The notes: generated by a model not told the origin, from the letters alone. Numbered from the stretch's first letter, positions 34,171 through 44,672 are shown. The stretch: DNA of 64,000 bases from Methylocapsa sp044226135 (GCF_044226135.1 NZ_JBGAHM010000014.1:21153-85152); one strand, 5' to 3'. Program-made: numbers and translations.

Positions 34171-35778
34171 TCAAGGCTCGCGATTGATGATGAGGAAGCT
34201 CGGGCCCTGATGCGCGAGCGCGCGGGACAGGACATCGCCGACCTCATGAAAATCGGCGATCGTCTCGACGCGCGCGCCGAACCCCTCGGCGATCTTGCGC
34301 ATGTCCACGTTCGGGTCGGCGAAGTCCAGGCCGACGAAGTGCGTGGTCTCGATGGTCGTGCCCATCACGTTGCACCACAGGTCCTTCAGCAGCCGGTACT
34401 CGTTGTTCACGAAGCACACGAAGATGGACGGGATGGAATATTTCGCCGCCGTCCACAGTGCGTGGATCGAGAACAGGCTTCCTCCATCGCCCACGAAGCA
34501 GGCGGCGTGCCTGGCCGTCGCGAGACCGATGCCGACGCCGAGCGGCATGGCCCAGCCCAGCCCGCCGCCGCGCGGCGAGAAATGCACGTTCCGGAAGCCG
34601 AGCCGCACCGCCATTTCCTGCACGATGGCGTCCTCGGACGAGCCCTCGGTGATGACGTGGGTGGATCTGTCGAAATGGCGCAGCACGGCGAGAATCAGGG
34701 CATCGCTCGCGTGCAGCCCGGACGCGGGATATTTGGCGTCCAGACCCGCCTCGTCGATCGTCCGGGGGACGGTCGACGCCGCGTCGGCGCCCAGGGCGGA
34801 GGCCAGCGCGTCCAGCGTGGCGTTGATGCCGCCGAGCACTGCCATGTCGCACGGAAAGTCGAAGCCGAGCTGGCTCGCCGCCGGCGCGATCTGGATGACC
34901 TTGAGTTCCGGCGGCAGCGCCTGGAGCCCGTCATAGGTGAAGCTGTCCACCTTCTCGCCGATCAGCAGCATGGTATGGTAGCGGCCCAGCGTCTGGTTGA
35001 TCGCCTTCGTGGTGGGCGGAAGCTGGCCGCGGAAGTAGGGGTGCAGCGGATCCACCGTGCCCTGCACGTGGAAGGGGGCGGCATAGATGTCCGCGCCGAG
35101 CGCCGTCGCGATGCGGCTCACGGCGTCGATGCCATGTGCGGCGCCCACGGCATAGTCGGCGACGATGGCGAGCTTGCCTCTGGGAACCGCCTTCAAGGCG
35201 GCGGCCACCTCATCGGTGCCGCGCGGCACGGCATCCTCGATGATGCGCGTCGTCTTGAATGTCGTGTGCGCCGTCTCCTCGAGCATGAAGTTCATGGGGA
35301 TGGAGAGGAAGACGGGGCCGGTCGGCTGGAGCCGGGCATGGAGGTGGCAGCGCTGCAGAGCGACGGCGAGATCGTCGGTGCGCGTCACCTCGTAGGCATA
35401 TTTGGTGGCGGTTTCCGCCAATTGGGTATTGGGCGCGCCCAGCACCGGATTGTGGATGAGGAAGCGGGAATCCTGCTGGCCGTTGATCACCAGCAGCGGC
35501 ACGCCGGACATGAGCGCGTTGCGCATGTTGAACATGCCGTTGGCGAGGCCCGGATAGGTGTGAAGGCTGACGATGGACGGCTTGCCAGAAATCAGCGCGT
35601 AGCCTGCGGCGATGCCGACCGCGCTCGATTCATGCAGCGACAGCACGTAGGTGGCCTTCGACGCGGCCACGGCCGCGAGGAAGGTGGTCTCCGTCGTCCC
35701 AGGATTGCCGAAGACGAAAGGAATGTCGTACGTCTCAAGGAAATCCTGGATGAGCTCGCCACCGGTCCGGGTCGTCAT
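34171..35778 (-). CDS. thiamine-diphosphate-dependent decarboxylase/lyase (acetolactate synthase-like)
   Basis: A 535-aa ThDP enzyme. The start at 35778 has CTTGGAGGGAAC upstream; the frame is open to 36135 but that overlaps dld. The Pyr domain has FVFGNPGTTET and the cofactor-activating Glu in LSLHESSAVGIAAGY, with the His of SLHTYPGLANG. The PP domain has the Mg-ThDP motif in CFVGDGGSLFSIHALW, ending at FVNNEY. Position 26 is Thr where benzoylformate decarboxylase has Ser, so the substrate may differ from that of the MdlC-like enzyme at 37834. It is 62 bases downstream of dld, same strand. A 2-oxo acid decarboxylase or benzaldehyde lyase-type role is likely. Confidence 0.85.
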   Translation of the reverse strand: MTTRTGGELIQDFLETYDIPFVFGNPGTTETTFLAAVAASKATYVLSLHESSAVGIAAGYALISGKPSIVSLHTYPGLANGMFNMRNALMSGVPLLVINGQQDSRFLIHNPVLGAPNTQLAETATKYAYEVTRTDDLAVALQRCHLHARLQPTGPVFLSIPMNFMLEETAHTTFKTTRIIEDAVPRGTDEVAAALKAVPRGKLAIVADYAVGAAHGIDAVSRIATALGADIYAAPFHVQGTVDPLHPYFRGQLPPTTKAINQTLGRYHTMLLIGEKVDSFTYDGLQALPPELKVIQIAPAASQLGFDFPCDMAVLGGINATLDALASALGADAASTVPRTIDEAGLDAKYPASGLHASDALILAVLRHFDRSTHVITEGSSEDAIVQEMAVRLGFRNVHFSPRGGGLGWAMPLGVGIGLATARHAACFVGDGGSLFSIHALWTAAKYSIPSIFVCFVNNEYRLLKDLWCNVMGTTIETTHFVGLDFADPNVDMRKIAEGFGARVETIADFHEVGDVLSRALAHQGPSFLIINREP

Positions 35779-35840
35779 GTTCCCTCCAAGAAGATAAGGC
35801 TGCTTCTGTGGTCGGCGCAGCGCCGGGGGCGCCGCCGTCT

Positions 35841-37640
35841 TCAGCCCTCGCATCGCAGCTCGGGCTTGCCGGAGACCTGTCCGCGCTCCATCCAGTGCGC
35901 GCATTTTGTGGTGCGCCCGATCCCCGGGTTTAAGGCGTTGCAGGGATCGAGCGCCTTGAAATGCCCGACCATCGCGGGCTTCGCGAAATAAAGATGCCCC
36001 ACATTGTGCTCGGCGGGATATTCGGCGCCGCGCCCATCGAGCAGCTTCCACATGGCCTGCTCGATCTCCTCGCAATTGCCGCCCTTCGCCACGATATAGT
36101 CCTGGTGGAAGACGTGGCAGAAGAAGTGCCCGCAATAAAGCTTGCGGATCAGGTGCCTGTCGATTTCCTCGGGCAGCGTCTCGAACCAGTTCCCGTCGTT
36201 GCGGCGCAGCGCGATGTCGAGGGCCACGATGTCCTCCACCTCCTTGTCGTGCACCGCGCGGTAGCGGATCGCGGCGCCGGCGGCGGCGAAGCGATGGAGG
36301 AAGGCCTTGTCGCCTTCATCGGGCGTGCACTCGAAGTAGTCGCCGGACGTCGAGGGGAAGATCGACTTGAGGTAGGCGCGCGCCTCGCCGATCCCCTCAT
36401 CGCCCATCTTCAGAAGCAGATAGTGCGCGAAGCGATCGCGGTAATCGGTCATGCGCTTGGGCAGATGCTTCGGGAAGAGATGGCTCAGGACCTGCAGCAT
36501 CTTGGCGCTGAGATTTTTCGGCAGGAAGCTGAAGCGCCGGCACAGATTGTCGAATGCTGCCTGAAGGGCAAACAGCCGCGGGATCATGTCGGCGCCGAGA
36601 GTGTGGATCACCAGGAAGGTGTCCTTGCCATAGACCTCAGCACAATTGAAGGAGTCCTTGTGCATGTACTCGCCCTCGATGGGCAGCGTCTTGAAGCTCT
36701 GAAGGATATGGCGGCGGATGCCTTCGAGCTCGCCGGTGTCGTTCGAGCCGATATAGAAGACGACCTCCTCCTTCTCTTTCGGGAAGGTGTCGAGCCGCAC
36801 CGCCATGAGCATCACTTTGCCGGCGCTGCCGGATGCCTCGAACAGGCGGCGCGGATCGGCATTGAAGCGGGACGGCGTCGCCGCCTCCACGTCACGCACG
36901 TGGTCCGCATACTCATGGTCGGAAGCGGCGCGCGAGGGATCGTTGACGATATCGGCCGGCGTGAACTGGCCCTTCTCCAGCCTTTCGAGGATGGTCTCCG
37001 GGTCGTTGCCCAGCGCGATGCCCAGGTGATTGACGAGATGCAGCCCGCCGGCCTCATCCAGCCGCGCGAAAAGGGCGAGCTGGGTGAAGGCCGGGCCACG
37101 GTGGATCAGGGCGCCGCCGGAATTGTTGCAGATGCCGCCGAATACCGATGCGCCGATGCAGGACGAGCCGATCACCGAGTGCGGCGCGCGACCGATCTTG
37201 TCGAGGGCCTTCTCCAGGTGGAACAGGGTCGCGCCCGGCAGACACACCACCTGCGTTCCGTCGTTGATGAGGTGAAGCCCTTCGATGCGCATGGTGTTGA
37301 TGAGCACCACGCCGCGGTCGTAATCGTCCCCGTCGGGGGTCGACCCGCCGGTGACCCCGGTGTTGGCCGACTGCATGATGACGATCTTGTCCGCCGCGAC
37401 GCAGGCCTTCAGCACGCGCCATTGCTCCACCAGCGAGCCGGGCCGCACCACGGCCACCACCGGCCCGCTGCCGAACCGGATGCCGGTGCGAAAACGCCGC
37501 GTCGCCTCCGGGTTCGTCAGGACATGCGCGTGCCCCACGATGTCCTGAAGATCCGCGATGAGGACCGCGTCATCGCCGGGCGCCTTTCGCGCGGCAGCCT
37601 CGCCGTCCGGCACCGTCAGGTCGAGAAAGGCGGCATCCAT
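35841..37640 (-). CDS. dld: FAD-dependent respiratory D-2-hydroxyacid (D-lactate) dehydrogenase
   Basis: A 599-aa peripheral membrane flavoprotein of the Dld class, close in length to the E. coli enzyme (571). The PCMH-type FAD domain has VIMQSANTGVTGGSTPDGDD and SVIGSSCIGASVFGGICNNS. The Dld-specific membrane-binding domain lies in the middle (FSFLPKNLSAKMLQVLSHLF), and the end has the family signature DPCNALNPGIGRTTK. It oxidises a D-2-hydroxy acid and passes electrons to quinone. Between two ThDP decarboxylases, (R)-mandelate or a related aryl hydroxy acid is a natural substrate, which is inference. A 193-base gap separates it from mdlC. Confidence 0.9.
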   Translation of the reverse strand: MDAAFLDLTVPDGEAAARKAPGDDAVLIADLQDIVGHAHVLTNPEATRRFRTGIRFGSGPVVAVVRPGSLVEQWRVLKACVAADKIVIMQSANTGVTGGSTPDGDDYDRGVVLINTMRIEGLHLINDGTQVVCLPGATLFHLEKALDKIGRAPHSVIGSSCIGASVFGGICNNSGGALIHRGPAFTQLALFARLDEAGGLHLVNHLGIALGNDPETILERLEKGQFTPADIVNDPSRAASDHEYADHVRDVEAATPSRFNADPRRLFEASGSAGKVMLMAVRLDTFPKEKEEVVFYIGSNDTGELEGIRRHILQSFKTLPIEGEYMHKDSFNCAEVYGKDTFLVIHTLGADMIPRLFALQAAFDNLCRRFSFLPKNLSAKMLQVLSHLFPKHLPKRMTDYRDRFAHYLLLKMGDEGIGEARAYLKSIFPSTSGDYFECTPDEGDKAFLHRFAAAGAAIRYRAVHDKEVEDIVALDIALRRNDGNWFETLPEEIDRHLIRKLYCGHFFCHVFHQDYIVAKGGNCEEIEQAMWKLLDGRGAEYPAEHNVGHLYFAKPAMVGHFKALDPCNALNPGIGRTTKCAHWMERGQVSGKPELRCEG

Positions 37641-37833
37641 GGCATCCGCTCCCCTTTACGTGGGTTTTGGCTACGGGCGTGTTGAGAAAAGCGAATTGGT
37701 CTGGTGGTTGCGTCCGGACGAACAACAGTGCTCGCCAGAACTTCGGAAGCAGCACTCAATCATACCATATGCTTGAACGTGGCAGTGGGAGAGTTTGGCT
37801 CAACCTCCCGCCTTGAGTCGTCTCAAGCAGGGC

Positions 37834-39399
37834 TCAAGCCGCGGGCCAGGCGGTGGCGACCTCGATGAGGGACGGCTTGCCTGCCTTCAGCGCGCCGGTG
37901 AAGGCGGCAATGAAAGCGTTGTCGCTGTCCACCCGCACCGCGTCCACCCCATAACCCTTGGCGATGGCGACGAAGTCGATGTCCGGCACGTCGAGGGCGG
38001 GCACCTCCTCCGCCTTCAGCACGCCGGCGAACCACCGCAAGGCCCCGTAGGTGCCGTTGCGCATGATGACGAACACCACGGGCACCTTGTGCCGCGCTGC
38101 TGTCCACAAGGCGGTGACGCTGTAATTGGCCGAGCCGTCGCCGATGAGCGCGATCACCTGCCGGTCCGGCTCGGCGAGCTGGACGCCCACGGCGGCCGGC
38201 GTTCCGAAGCCGAGACCCCCCGCCGCGCCGAAATAGTAGCTTCCCGGATGCTCCCAGCGCATCCGCTCCCACATGGCTTCGATGGTGGAGGTGGATTCGT
38301 TCACATAAATAGCGTCGCGCGGGGCGAGCTCGTCCATCAGGTCGAGGACTCGCTCGGGAGCGAGGGGCTTGGACCCGGGCGCTGCGCGCGCCAGCGCCGG
38401 CCGCGCCGCCTCGGCGACGGTGTCGGCCAGCGCCGCGAGGATGAGGCCGACGTCCCCGACGATCGCGTCGCCCATGGGGCGCGCGGCCTCGTCTGGATCG
38501 CAGGTGATGTGAACCAGCTCCGCACCGGGTGGCAGCAGGGGGCCGGGCTCGTACTGGTGATAACGGAACACCAGCGCCCCGGGCGCCAGCACCAGATCAT
38601 GGCCTTCAAGCTGAAGGGAGATGTCGGCCATGCTGGCGGTCAGAAGGCCGCGGAAGTTCGGGTGGGTGGTGGGAAAGGGGCAGCGCGGCGCCGAGGGGGC
38701 GACCCACACCGGCGCTCTCAGCCGCTCGGCGAGGCGCACCGCGTGCGCGTTCGCCCGCGCCGCGTCCACATCCGGTCCGAGGACGATGACCGGATTGGCG
38801 CTGCGATCGAGACGCGCAGCGAGCGCCGCCGCAGCGCCCGCATCGAGCGCGCCCGCAGCTGAAACCTTGCGATCCAGAAGCCGCAGGGATTCCGGCTCGG
38901 CGGCCTTGTCCCAGTCGTCATAGGGAATGGAGAGGTAGACCGGCCCCGGCGCAGGCAGGGTCGACAGGTGCAAGGCGCGGCTCATGGCAAGCGGCGCGTC
39001 CTCGGCGCGGGTGGGCTCGCAGGACCACTTCACCAGCGGCTTCGGCAGCGTGGTCGCGTCGATGTTGGTCAAGAGCGGCTCGATACCCATCATGGCGCGG
39101 GTCTGCTGGCCGGCGGTCACCACCAGCGGCGTGTGGGCGTTCCAGGCATTGGCGAAGCCGCCCATGGCGTTGCCGGTGCCGGCGGCGGAGTGCAGGTTGG
39201 CGAGCGCGGTGCGGCCCGTGGCCTGAGCGTATCCGTCGGCCATGCCGATGGCAGCGCCCTCGTGCAGGGCGAGGATGTAGCGGAAGTCGGACGGGAAATC
39301 CTCAAGGAAGGGCAGCTCGTTCGAGCCGGGATTGCCGAAGACGGTGCTGATGTCGTGCCGGCGCAGCAGATCGTAGGTCAGGTCGCGCACGGTCGTCAT
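37834..39399 (-). CDS. mdlC: benzoylformate decarboxylase
   Basis: A 521-aa ThDP enzyme (Pseudomonas MdlC is 528) that decarboxylates benzoylformate to benzaldehyde. Counting from the ATG at 39399, the four catalytic residues of the Pseudomonas enzyme fall at the same places: Ser26 in FGNPGSNELPF, Glu47 in LALHEGAAIG and His70 in NLHSAAGTGNAMGG, with the His281 equivalent in FRYHQYEPG. The ThDP motif is LIGDGSANYSVTALWTAA and the signature YGALRWFAGVL is also kept. It is complete and without lesions. It follows the molybdenum hydroxylase genes on the same strand. Confidence 0.95.
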   Translation of the reverse strand: MTTVRDLTYDLLRRHDISTVFGNPGSNELPFLEDFPSDFRYILALHEGAAIGMADGYAQATGRTALANLHSAAGTGNAMGGFANAWNAHTPLVVTAGQQTRAMMGIEPLLTNIDATTLPKPLVKWSCEPTRAEDAPLAMSRALHLSTLPAPGPVYLSIPYDDWDKAAEPESLRLLDRKVSAAGALDAGAAAALAARLDRSANPVIVLGPDVDAARANAHAVRLAERLRAPVWVAPSAPRCPFPTTHPNFRGLLTASMADISLQLEGHDLVLAPGALVFRYHQYEPGPLLPPGAELVHITCDPDEAARPMGDAIVGDVGLILAALADTVAEAARPALARAAPGSKPLAPERVLDLMDELAPRDAIYVNESTSTIEAMWERMRWEHPGSYYFGAAGGLGFGTPAAVGVQLAEPDRQVIALIGDGSANYSVTALWTAARHKVPVVFVIMRNGTYGALRWFAGVLKAEEVPALDVPDIDFVAIAKGYGVDAVRVDSDNAFIAAFTGALKAGKPSLIEVATAWPAA

Positions 39400-39562
39400 G
39401 ATCGCCTCTGGAATGTCCCCGGCGGCCGCTGACGGGCCGCTCGGCAGTGATCGATAAGGCTGGACCCTATTTCGTTCCCAGCGGGGCCGCATCGACAGAA
39501 GTGGTGATGGGCCTTGCCTTTCGCCCCGGCCCCTCTCGCCGCCTCATGGCGATCGGAATCCA

Positions 39563-41871
39563 TCATCCGATGGCGGACCGAACAGCCTCCGGCGAGATCG
39601 GAATGTGCCGGAGCCGCGCGCCGACCGCGTTGAAGATGGCATTGCCGATGGCCGGACCGACCACCGTCGCGGGCGGCTCGCCGAGGCCCACCGGCGCCTC
39701 GGCGCTGTCGATGAAGCTGATGTCCATCTCCGGAACGTCGCTCATGCGCAGCGGCGTGTAGCTATCGAGATTGGTGTCTTTCACCTGACCCTGCTCGAAC
39801 ACGGTTCCCTCGTGCATGGCCATGCTGAGGCCCCACAGAGCCGCGCCCTCGACCTGCGCCCGCGCGCCGTCGGGATCGACCACGGTGCCGGCATCGGCGA
39901 CGAGCGTCTTCTCCACCCGGACGGCGCCTGTGGGCCGGTCGACGTGGACCCGCGCCACGCAGGCGATCCAGGTCGGCATGGTCCGTTCCTGCCCGAAGCT
40001 GGTGGCGAGCCCCAGCGCGGTATCGGCGGGGAGCGGGGCGCTCCAACCGGCCCGGGCGGCGGCTCGCCGGACGACCTCCGCCTGCCGCAGCGCGCCGCCC
40101 ACCGCGTTCGGCGCCGAGCCTGCGTTCCGCCCCTTTGCGTCGAGCAGCTTCAGCCGGAAGGCGACCGGATCGAGCCTGGCATGGTGGGCCGCTTCGTCCA
40201 TGAAACTTTCCAGCGCCCAGTTGGTCCAGCCCGGCCCCACCGAGCGCAGCCAGCCCGGGCGGAATGCGGTGTTCGCCAGATCGTTCGAGATGGCGCGCAC
40301 CTTCTGTGCGCCGACGCTGTGCCAATGGTCGGCGCCGGAGATGGAAAACGGATCGTACGGGACGCCGTTCGCCCCCTTCGGCATCAAGAATGGCGTCATG
40401 ACCTGCGAGGGCCAGCCGGCGGCCGCGTCGTGCTCCATGGCCGTCACCACGCCGCCTGAGCCGAACGCCATGCGCAGCCGCTGCACCGAGGGCGAGGGGG
40501 GCGAATCGAAGCGCGCGTCGTTGGCCCGCGTCAGCACCAACTTCACCGGCTTGCCGAGCGCCTTCGCCGCCAACGCGGCCGGCGCCGCATAATCCCCGTT
40601 CAGCCGCCGGCCGAAGCCGCCGCCGAGCAGATAGGCGCGCAGGACGATGCTGGTCTCGGGCCGCCCGAGCGCCTTGGCCAGCGTCGGCAGGATCAGGCTC
40701 TGCCACTGATTGCCGGTGTGGATCTCGAAGATCCCATCCCTCTCGAAAGCGAGCGCATTGACCGGCTCAAGCTGGAAATGCAGCACGGTCGCGGTGGTAT
40801 AGGTCTGTTCCAGCACCGACTGCTCCGCCTTGAACGCGGCAGCCGTGTCGCCGCCTCCGGTGTCGAGCACGGCGCCCGCGTCGGGATCGGCGATCAACCG
40901 GGCGGCGCGGTCCTGGATGTCCTTCTCCGACACCGCGGAGGTCGGCCCCGGCGTCCAATCCACCTTGACCAGATCGGCGGCGCGGATGGCGGCGGGATAG
41001 CTTTGCGCGATCACCATCACCCAGCCGGGGAGGGTTCCCGAGGGATCATCGAGCACGAGGCTGCCGACATAGCCTTTCACCACTTTGGCGGCGCTGTCAT
41101 CGACCGAATTGACCTTCGCGTCGTTCCGCGTCGGCGGGATCTTCGGCCGGGCATAGACCATGCCGGGAACGCTGGCGTCGATGCCATAGCGTGCCGTGCC
41201 GTCGGTTTTCGGTGGGATGTCGAGCGCCGGAACCGGCCGGCCGATCAGTTGCCGCTCGGAGGCCGGCTTGAGCGGCAGCTTTTCGAGCTCCTCGGCCGAG
41301 AAGCGGCGCGTGGGTATGCCCCGCCGGACGATCTCGCCGAAGGTGAGGGAAGCGCCGCCCGAGACTACGGCGCCATTCTCAACCCGGCAGGCCGACGCAT
41401 CGACGCCCAGCAGCTTTGCGCCCTGCTCGACCAGCGCGATGCGCCCGGCCGCCCCGGCGCGGCTGAACAGAGCGAAGCTCTGCCACACCGACCAACTGCC
41501 GCCCGTGACCATCAGACCCCATTTCGGATCGGTGCCGACGTGAAGAATGCGCACCTGTCCCAGGCGGCGCCGAGCTCGTCCGCGAGGATGCGGGCGAGCG
41601 CGGCGCCCACATGCTGGCCCATCTCGGCACGGATGATGTTGACCGTCACCCATCCATCGCCGTCGATGGCGAATCACAGCGTCGGCTCGAACAAGGGAGC
41701 GGCCTCGGCCGGCGGCACGCCGCCAGGCACCGCCGGGTCCATCGCCGCTGCGGCGTGGCGGGGAAAGCCGAAGGCAAGGCTCGCCGCGGCGCCCGCCCCG
41801 ACACTGGCGACAAGAAATCCGCGCCGCGTCAGGGCGATGGCGCCTTCGCTCGAATCCGGATGCCTAGCCAT
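39563..41871 (-). pseudogene. molybdenum hydroxylase large subunit (isoquinoline 1-oxidoreductase beta-like), two lesions
   Basis: A Tat-exported aldehyde or N-heterocycle oxidase of the xanthine dehydrogenase family, about 765 aa if repaired. The ATG at 41871 overlaps the 2Fe-2S gene; the signal is LTRRGFLVASVGAGAAASLA. A TGA at 41675-41677 takes the place of a Trp codon (EPTL-stop-FAIDGDGWV). About 115 bases on, one base is missing in a GAC(C)AGG context, shifting the frame. From there the frame is clean to the end, including the Mo-site segments (LRAYLLGGGFGRRLNG and the late GLGEPPATVVGPAIGNAI with the active Glu context). Both breaks are near the N-terminus, so no full protein can form unless they are errors. 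Confidence 0.85.
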
Positions 41872-42322
41872 GGCTCGCCTCGGCCGCCTTCTTGATGGCT
41901 GCGCGAATCCGCGCATAGGTCATGCAGCGGCAGAGATTGCCGGTCATGACGGCGTCGATCTCCTCGTCCGTCGGGCGAGGGAAATCCTTGAGCAGCGCCA
42001 CCGCCTGCATGATCTGGCCGGACTGGCAGTAGCCGCATTGCGGCACCTGCAATTCCTTCCAGGTGGTCTGCACCGGATGAGCGCCGGCGGGGTCCAGCCC
42101 CTCTATGGTCGTGATCTCCGACCCGTCGACAGCGCCGAGCGTCGTGACGCAGGAGCGCGTCGCCCGGCCGCCGACATGGACCGTGCAGGCCCCGCACATT
42201 CCGATGCCGCAGCCGAACTTGGTGCCCGTCAGCCCGATCTCGTCGCGGATGACCCAGAGCAGCGGCGTGTCCTCGTCGACATCCACCGTCGTGGCGCGAC
42301 CGTTGAGGGTGAAGCGGGTCAT
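41864..42322 (-). CDS. 2Fe-2S subunit of the molybdenum hydroxylase
   Basis: A 152-aa small subunit with two [2Fe-2S] clusters. The plant-type cluster Cys set is in KFGCGIGMCGACTVH plus the Cys of RSCVTT. The second, helical-domain set is CGYCQSGQ and LCRCMTYARI. It passes electrons from the Mo site to the partner cytochrome c in three-component exported oxidases of this kind. It is complete. Its last codons overlap the start of the large subunit by eight bases, which shows coupled translation. Confidence 0.93.
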   Translation of the reverse strand: MTRFTLNGRATTVDVDEDTPLLWVIRDEIGLTGTKFGCGIGMCGACTVHVGGRATRSCVTTLGAVDGSEITTIEGLDPAGAHPVQTTWKELQVPQCGYCQSGQIMQAVALLKDFPRPTDEEIDAVMTGNLCRCMTYARIRAAIKKAAEASHG

Positions 42323-42351
42323 TGCTTTAGGCTCCCCATATCCTCATGGGT

Positions 42352-43672
42352 TCAATCCTGTCCGCGACCTTGGGCACGGACCGCTGCGACGGTCTTTTCG
42401 AGATCAGGCCATGCCGGCTGCGTCGCGCGGCTGGCGCGCAGGTAGGCGGCGATGCGGGCGATGTCGGCGTCGCTGAAGCCGGGCGCGAAGCCCGGCATCA
42501 CGATCCCCAAAGCGCCCTTCGCGTGCGCCGATGCCATACAGCATCACCCGGATCAGGTTGGTCGGGTCCGACAGGTTCACGGCGCTGTTCAGCGCCAGAT
42601 CGGGCCGCAGCGCATTGATCTGTCCGCCGCCGTTGAAGTGGCAGGACGCGCAGGCCGCCGCGTAGAGCCGGGCTGCCGGATCGTCGGGAAGCCCAGGGCT
42701 GTGCGCGCTCACGGCCAGCGCCCGTTCGATCGCCGGCTGCGCTGCGGCAGTACGGACGGTCGCCTGCCCGACATCGGCGAAATAGACGCCGAGCGCCGCG
42801 ATGTCCGCATCGGGCAGCCGGGCGAGCCCGTCGTGCACCACCGGCGACATGGGGCCGGCGGCGACACCGTGAAAATGGCTGACACCGTTGCGGAGATAGG
42901 CGACGAGTTCGTCCTGGCCCCAGGGCACCGGCGAAGGGTTCGCCTTCGTCAACGGCGGCGCCACCCAATTGTCGATAGGTGCGCCGGCGAAAGCCTGCCC
43001 GCGCTCCTCCGCGCCCAGCGCGTTGCGGGGCGTGTGGCAGGCGCCGCAATGGCTGATTCCCTCCGCGAGGTAAGCGCCCCGGTTCCAGACCTTGCCGCGT
43101 GCGGGCTGCTCGACATAGCGCCCGGGCCGGAAGAACAGCAGCTTCCATCCCGCCTGCAGCGGGCGCAGGTTCAGCGGTAAAGGCAGGCCGTTCTCTTGGG
43201 CAACCGACCGCACGGGAGGGCGTGTCGTCATGTAGGCGTAGAGCGCGGCGACGTCCTCATCGGTCAGCCTGGTGAAATGATCGTAGGGGAACGCCGGGAA
43301 GAGGTGCGAGCCGTCGCGCGCCACGCCCGCATGCATCGCCCGCCGGAAAGCGGCTTCTGACAAGGTCCCGATGCCGGTCCCCACATCCGGAGTGATGTTG
43401 GTGGAATAGATGGCGCCGAAGCCGGTCCGCATCGCGTAGCCGCCGGCATAAAGAGCGCCGCCCGGCGCGGTGTGGCAGGTGGCGCAGTAGCCGGCGCCGG
43501 CCAGGATTTCACCGCGGGCAACGAGGTCCGCCGGGAAGCTGAAGGCTGACGGCGGCGCAATCGGCGCGATGGCCGGACGCAGCACTCCCCTGCTGGCCTG
43601 CCGTGCGCGATCGAGAACTCCCGAGGCCGGCGCTCGCAATCCAGCTTGGCAAGGCGCCGGTGTATTGAGCAC
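42352..43672 (-). pseudogene. three-heme cytochrome c partner of the molybdenum hydroxylase, frameshifted
   Basis: A cytochrome c of about 430 aa with three CxxCH sites (CATCH, CGACH, CASCH), the usual electron acceptor of exported Mo hydroxylases and membrane alcohol dehydrogenases. Near 42515 the frame shifts: ...MLYGIGAREG is followed in another frame by ALGIVMPGFAPGFSDADIAR and the true C-terminus ending RAQGRGQD. All three hemes lie before the shift. The start is also odd: the first 35 residues have no signal peptide, so the 5' end may have been replaced. It is probably inactive. Confidence 0.8.
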
Positions 43673-43768
43673 GAGGCAAGAAGCCTGTGACGCCGACCTA
43701 TATTACGGTCGAAGCTGGATTGACCTCCATCCGCTCCGCAAATGTCTGCTTGCCGTCCCACGCATCGG

Positions 43769-44443
43769 TCAGGCAAGCGCGGCGCCTACCTCACGCCTGC
43801 TCTTCAGGAGCGCTTCGATGAAGATCGGCTCCCAGGTGAGGATGTGGTTTGTCATGAGAGCCTTGATTCCTTCCACGTCACCTGACTCAGCGAGGCTCAC
43901 GAGGCGGTAGTGCTCCGCGACGGAGGAGAGCTGACGTTCCATGCCAGCGCGGGAGGAGATGCCGTGCAGCCGCATCTTGTCTCGCAGGCTCATGGCCATC
44001 TCCGTCAGCAGGGCATTCTCGGCAGCGCTAATGAAAGCAAGATGAAAGTTGCGGTCAGTCTCTAGGTATCCGTACAGGTCATCCGCTTCCACGGCGGCCT
44101 TGACGGCATCGGCGAGGTCGGTGAGGTGCTCCAGGGCCTTCTTCTTTTTGCGCGGCTTGAGCGCGAACAGCTCGACCGCGCGCACCTCCAGCAGACGGCG
44201 CATCTCGAAAAGGTTGCGCAGATCGTCCACGGTCGGCTCGACCACCTTGAAGCCGCGGTTGCGCATGGGCTCGATGAGGCCGGTGCGCGCCAGCTCCAGC
44301 AGCGCCTCGCGCACCGGAGTGGTGGATACGCCGAGGTCGGCGGCGAGGGTCGGCACTGAGTACATCTTCCCCGGCCCGCTCTGGCCGGAGATGATCTCCG
44401 ACCTCACATGCCGCAGCACCTGCTCGCGCAAATTCTGGTCCAT
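43769..44443 (-). CDS. GntR-family transcriptional regulator (FCD class)
   Basis: A 224-aa repressor-type protein. The N-terminal winged helix has SVPTLAADLGVSTTPVREAL then LARTGLIEPMRNRGFKV. The C-terminal all-helical FCD domain (residues about 75-215) has the metal and ligand residues in DRNFHLAF and HYRLVSLAESGD. The ATG at 44443 is the last good start; the frame extends to 44509. It lies at the 5' edge of the minus-strand Mo hydroxylase/mdlC set and is divergent from the rubredoxin operon, so it is well placed to control both. Confidence 0.88.
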   Translation of the reverse strand: MDQNLREQVLRHVRSEIISGQSGPGKMYSVPTLAADLGVSTTPVREALLELARTGLIEPMRNRGFKVVEPTVDDLRNLFEMRRLLEVRAVELFALKPRKKKKALEHLTDLADAVKAAVEADDLYGYLETDRNFHLAFISAAENALLTEMAMSLRDKMRLHGISSRAGMERQLSSVAEHYRLVSLAESGDVEGIKALMTNHILTWEPIFIEALLKSRREVGAALA

Positions 44444-44612
44444 CAGCCATCCACTGCCTGCATTTCGCTCCACGCCGGAGGGAAGTAGCACTTTACAATA
44501 ACGCGCCACAGACCCTCAGGCAAGCCCGCCCGCATGCCGGTCGGTCAAAAAATCAATATATTTCAATGGATATGCGTGAACGAAGGGCGTGCACAGATTT
44601 TCATCTTGAAGC

Positions 44613-44626
44613 TTGTAGTGCACCAA
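44613..44626. promoter_or_regulatory. candidate GntR operator in the AT-rich divergent promoter region
   Basis: TTGTAGTGCACCAA is an imperfect dyad centred on GTGCAC, inside the only AT-rich stretch (44530-44650) between the GntR gene and the rubredoxin gene. FCD-type regulators bind short dyads in such places. This is a tentative assignment from position and symmetry only. Confidence 0.3.
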
Positions 44627-44672
44627 TATAAAACGTGACGTGTGACGCGCTACGATAGCGTGGGAGGAAACG

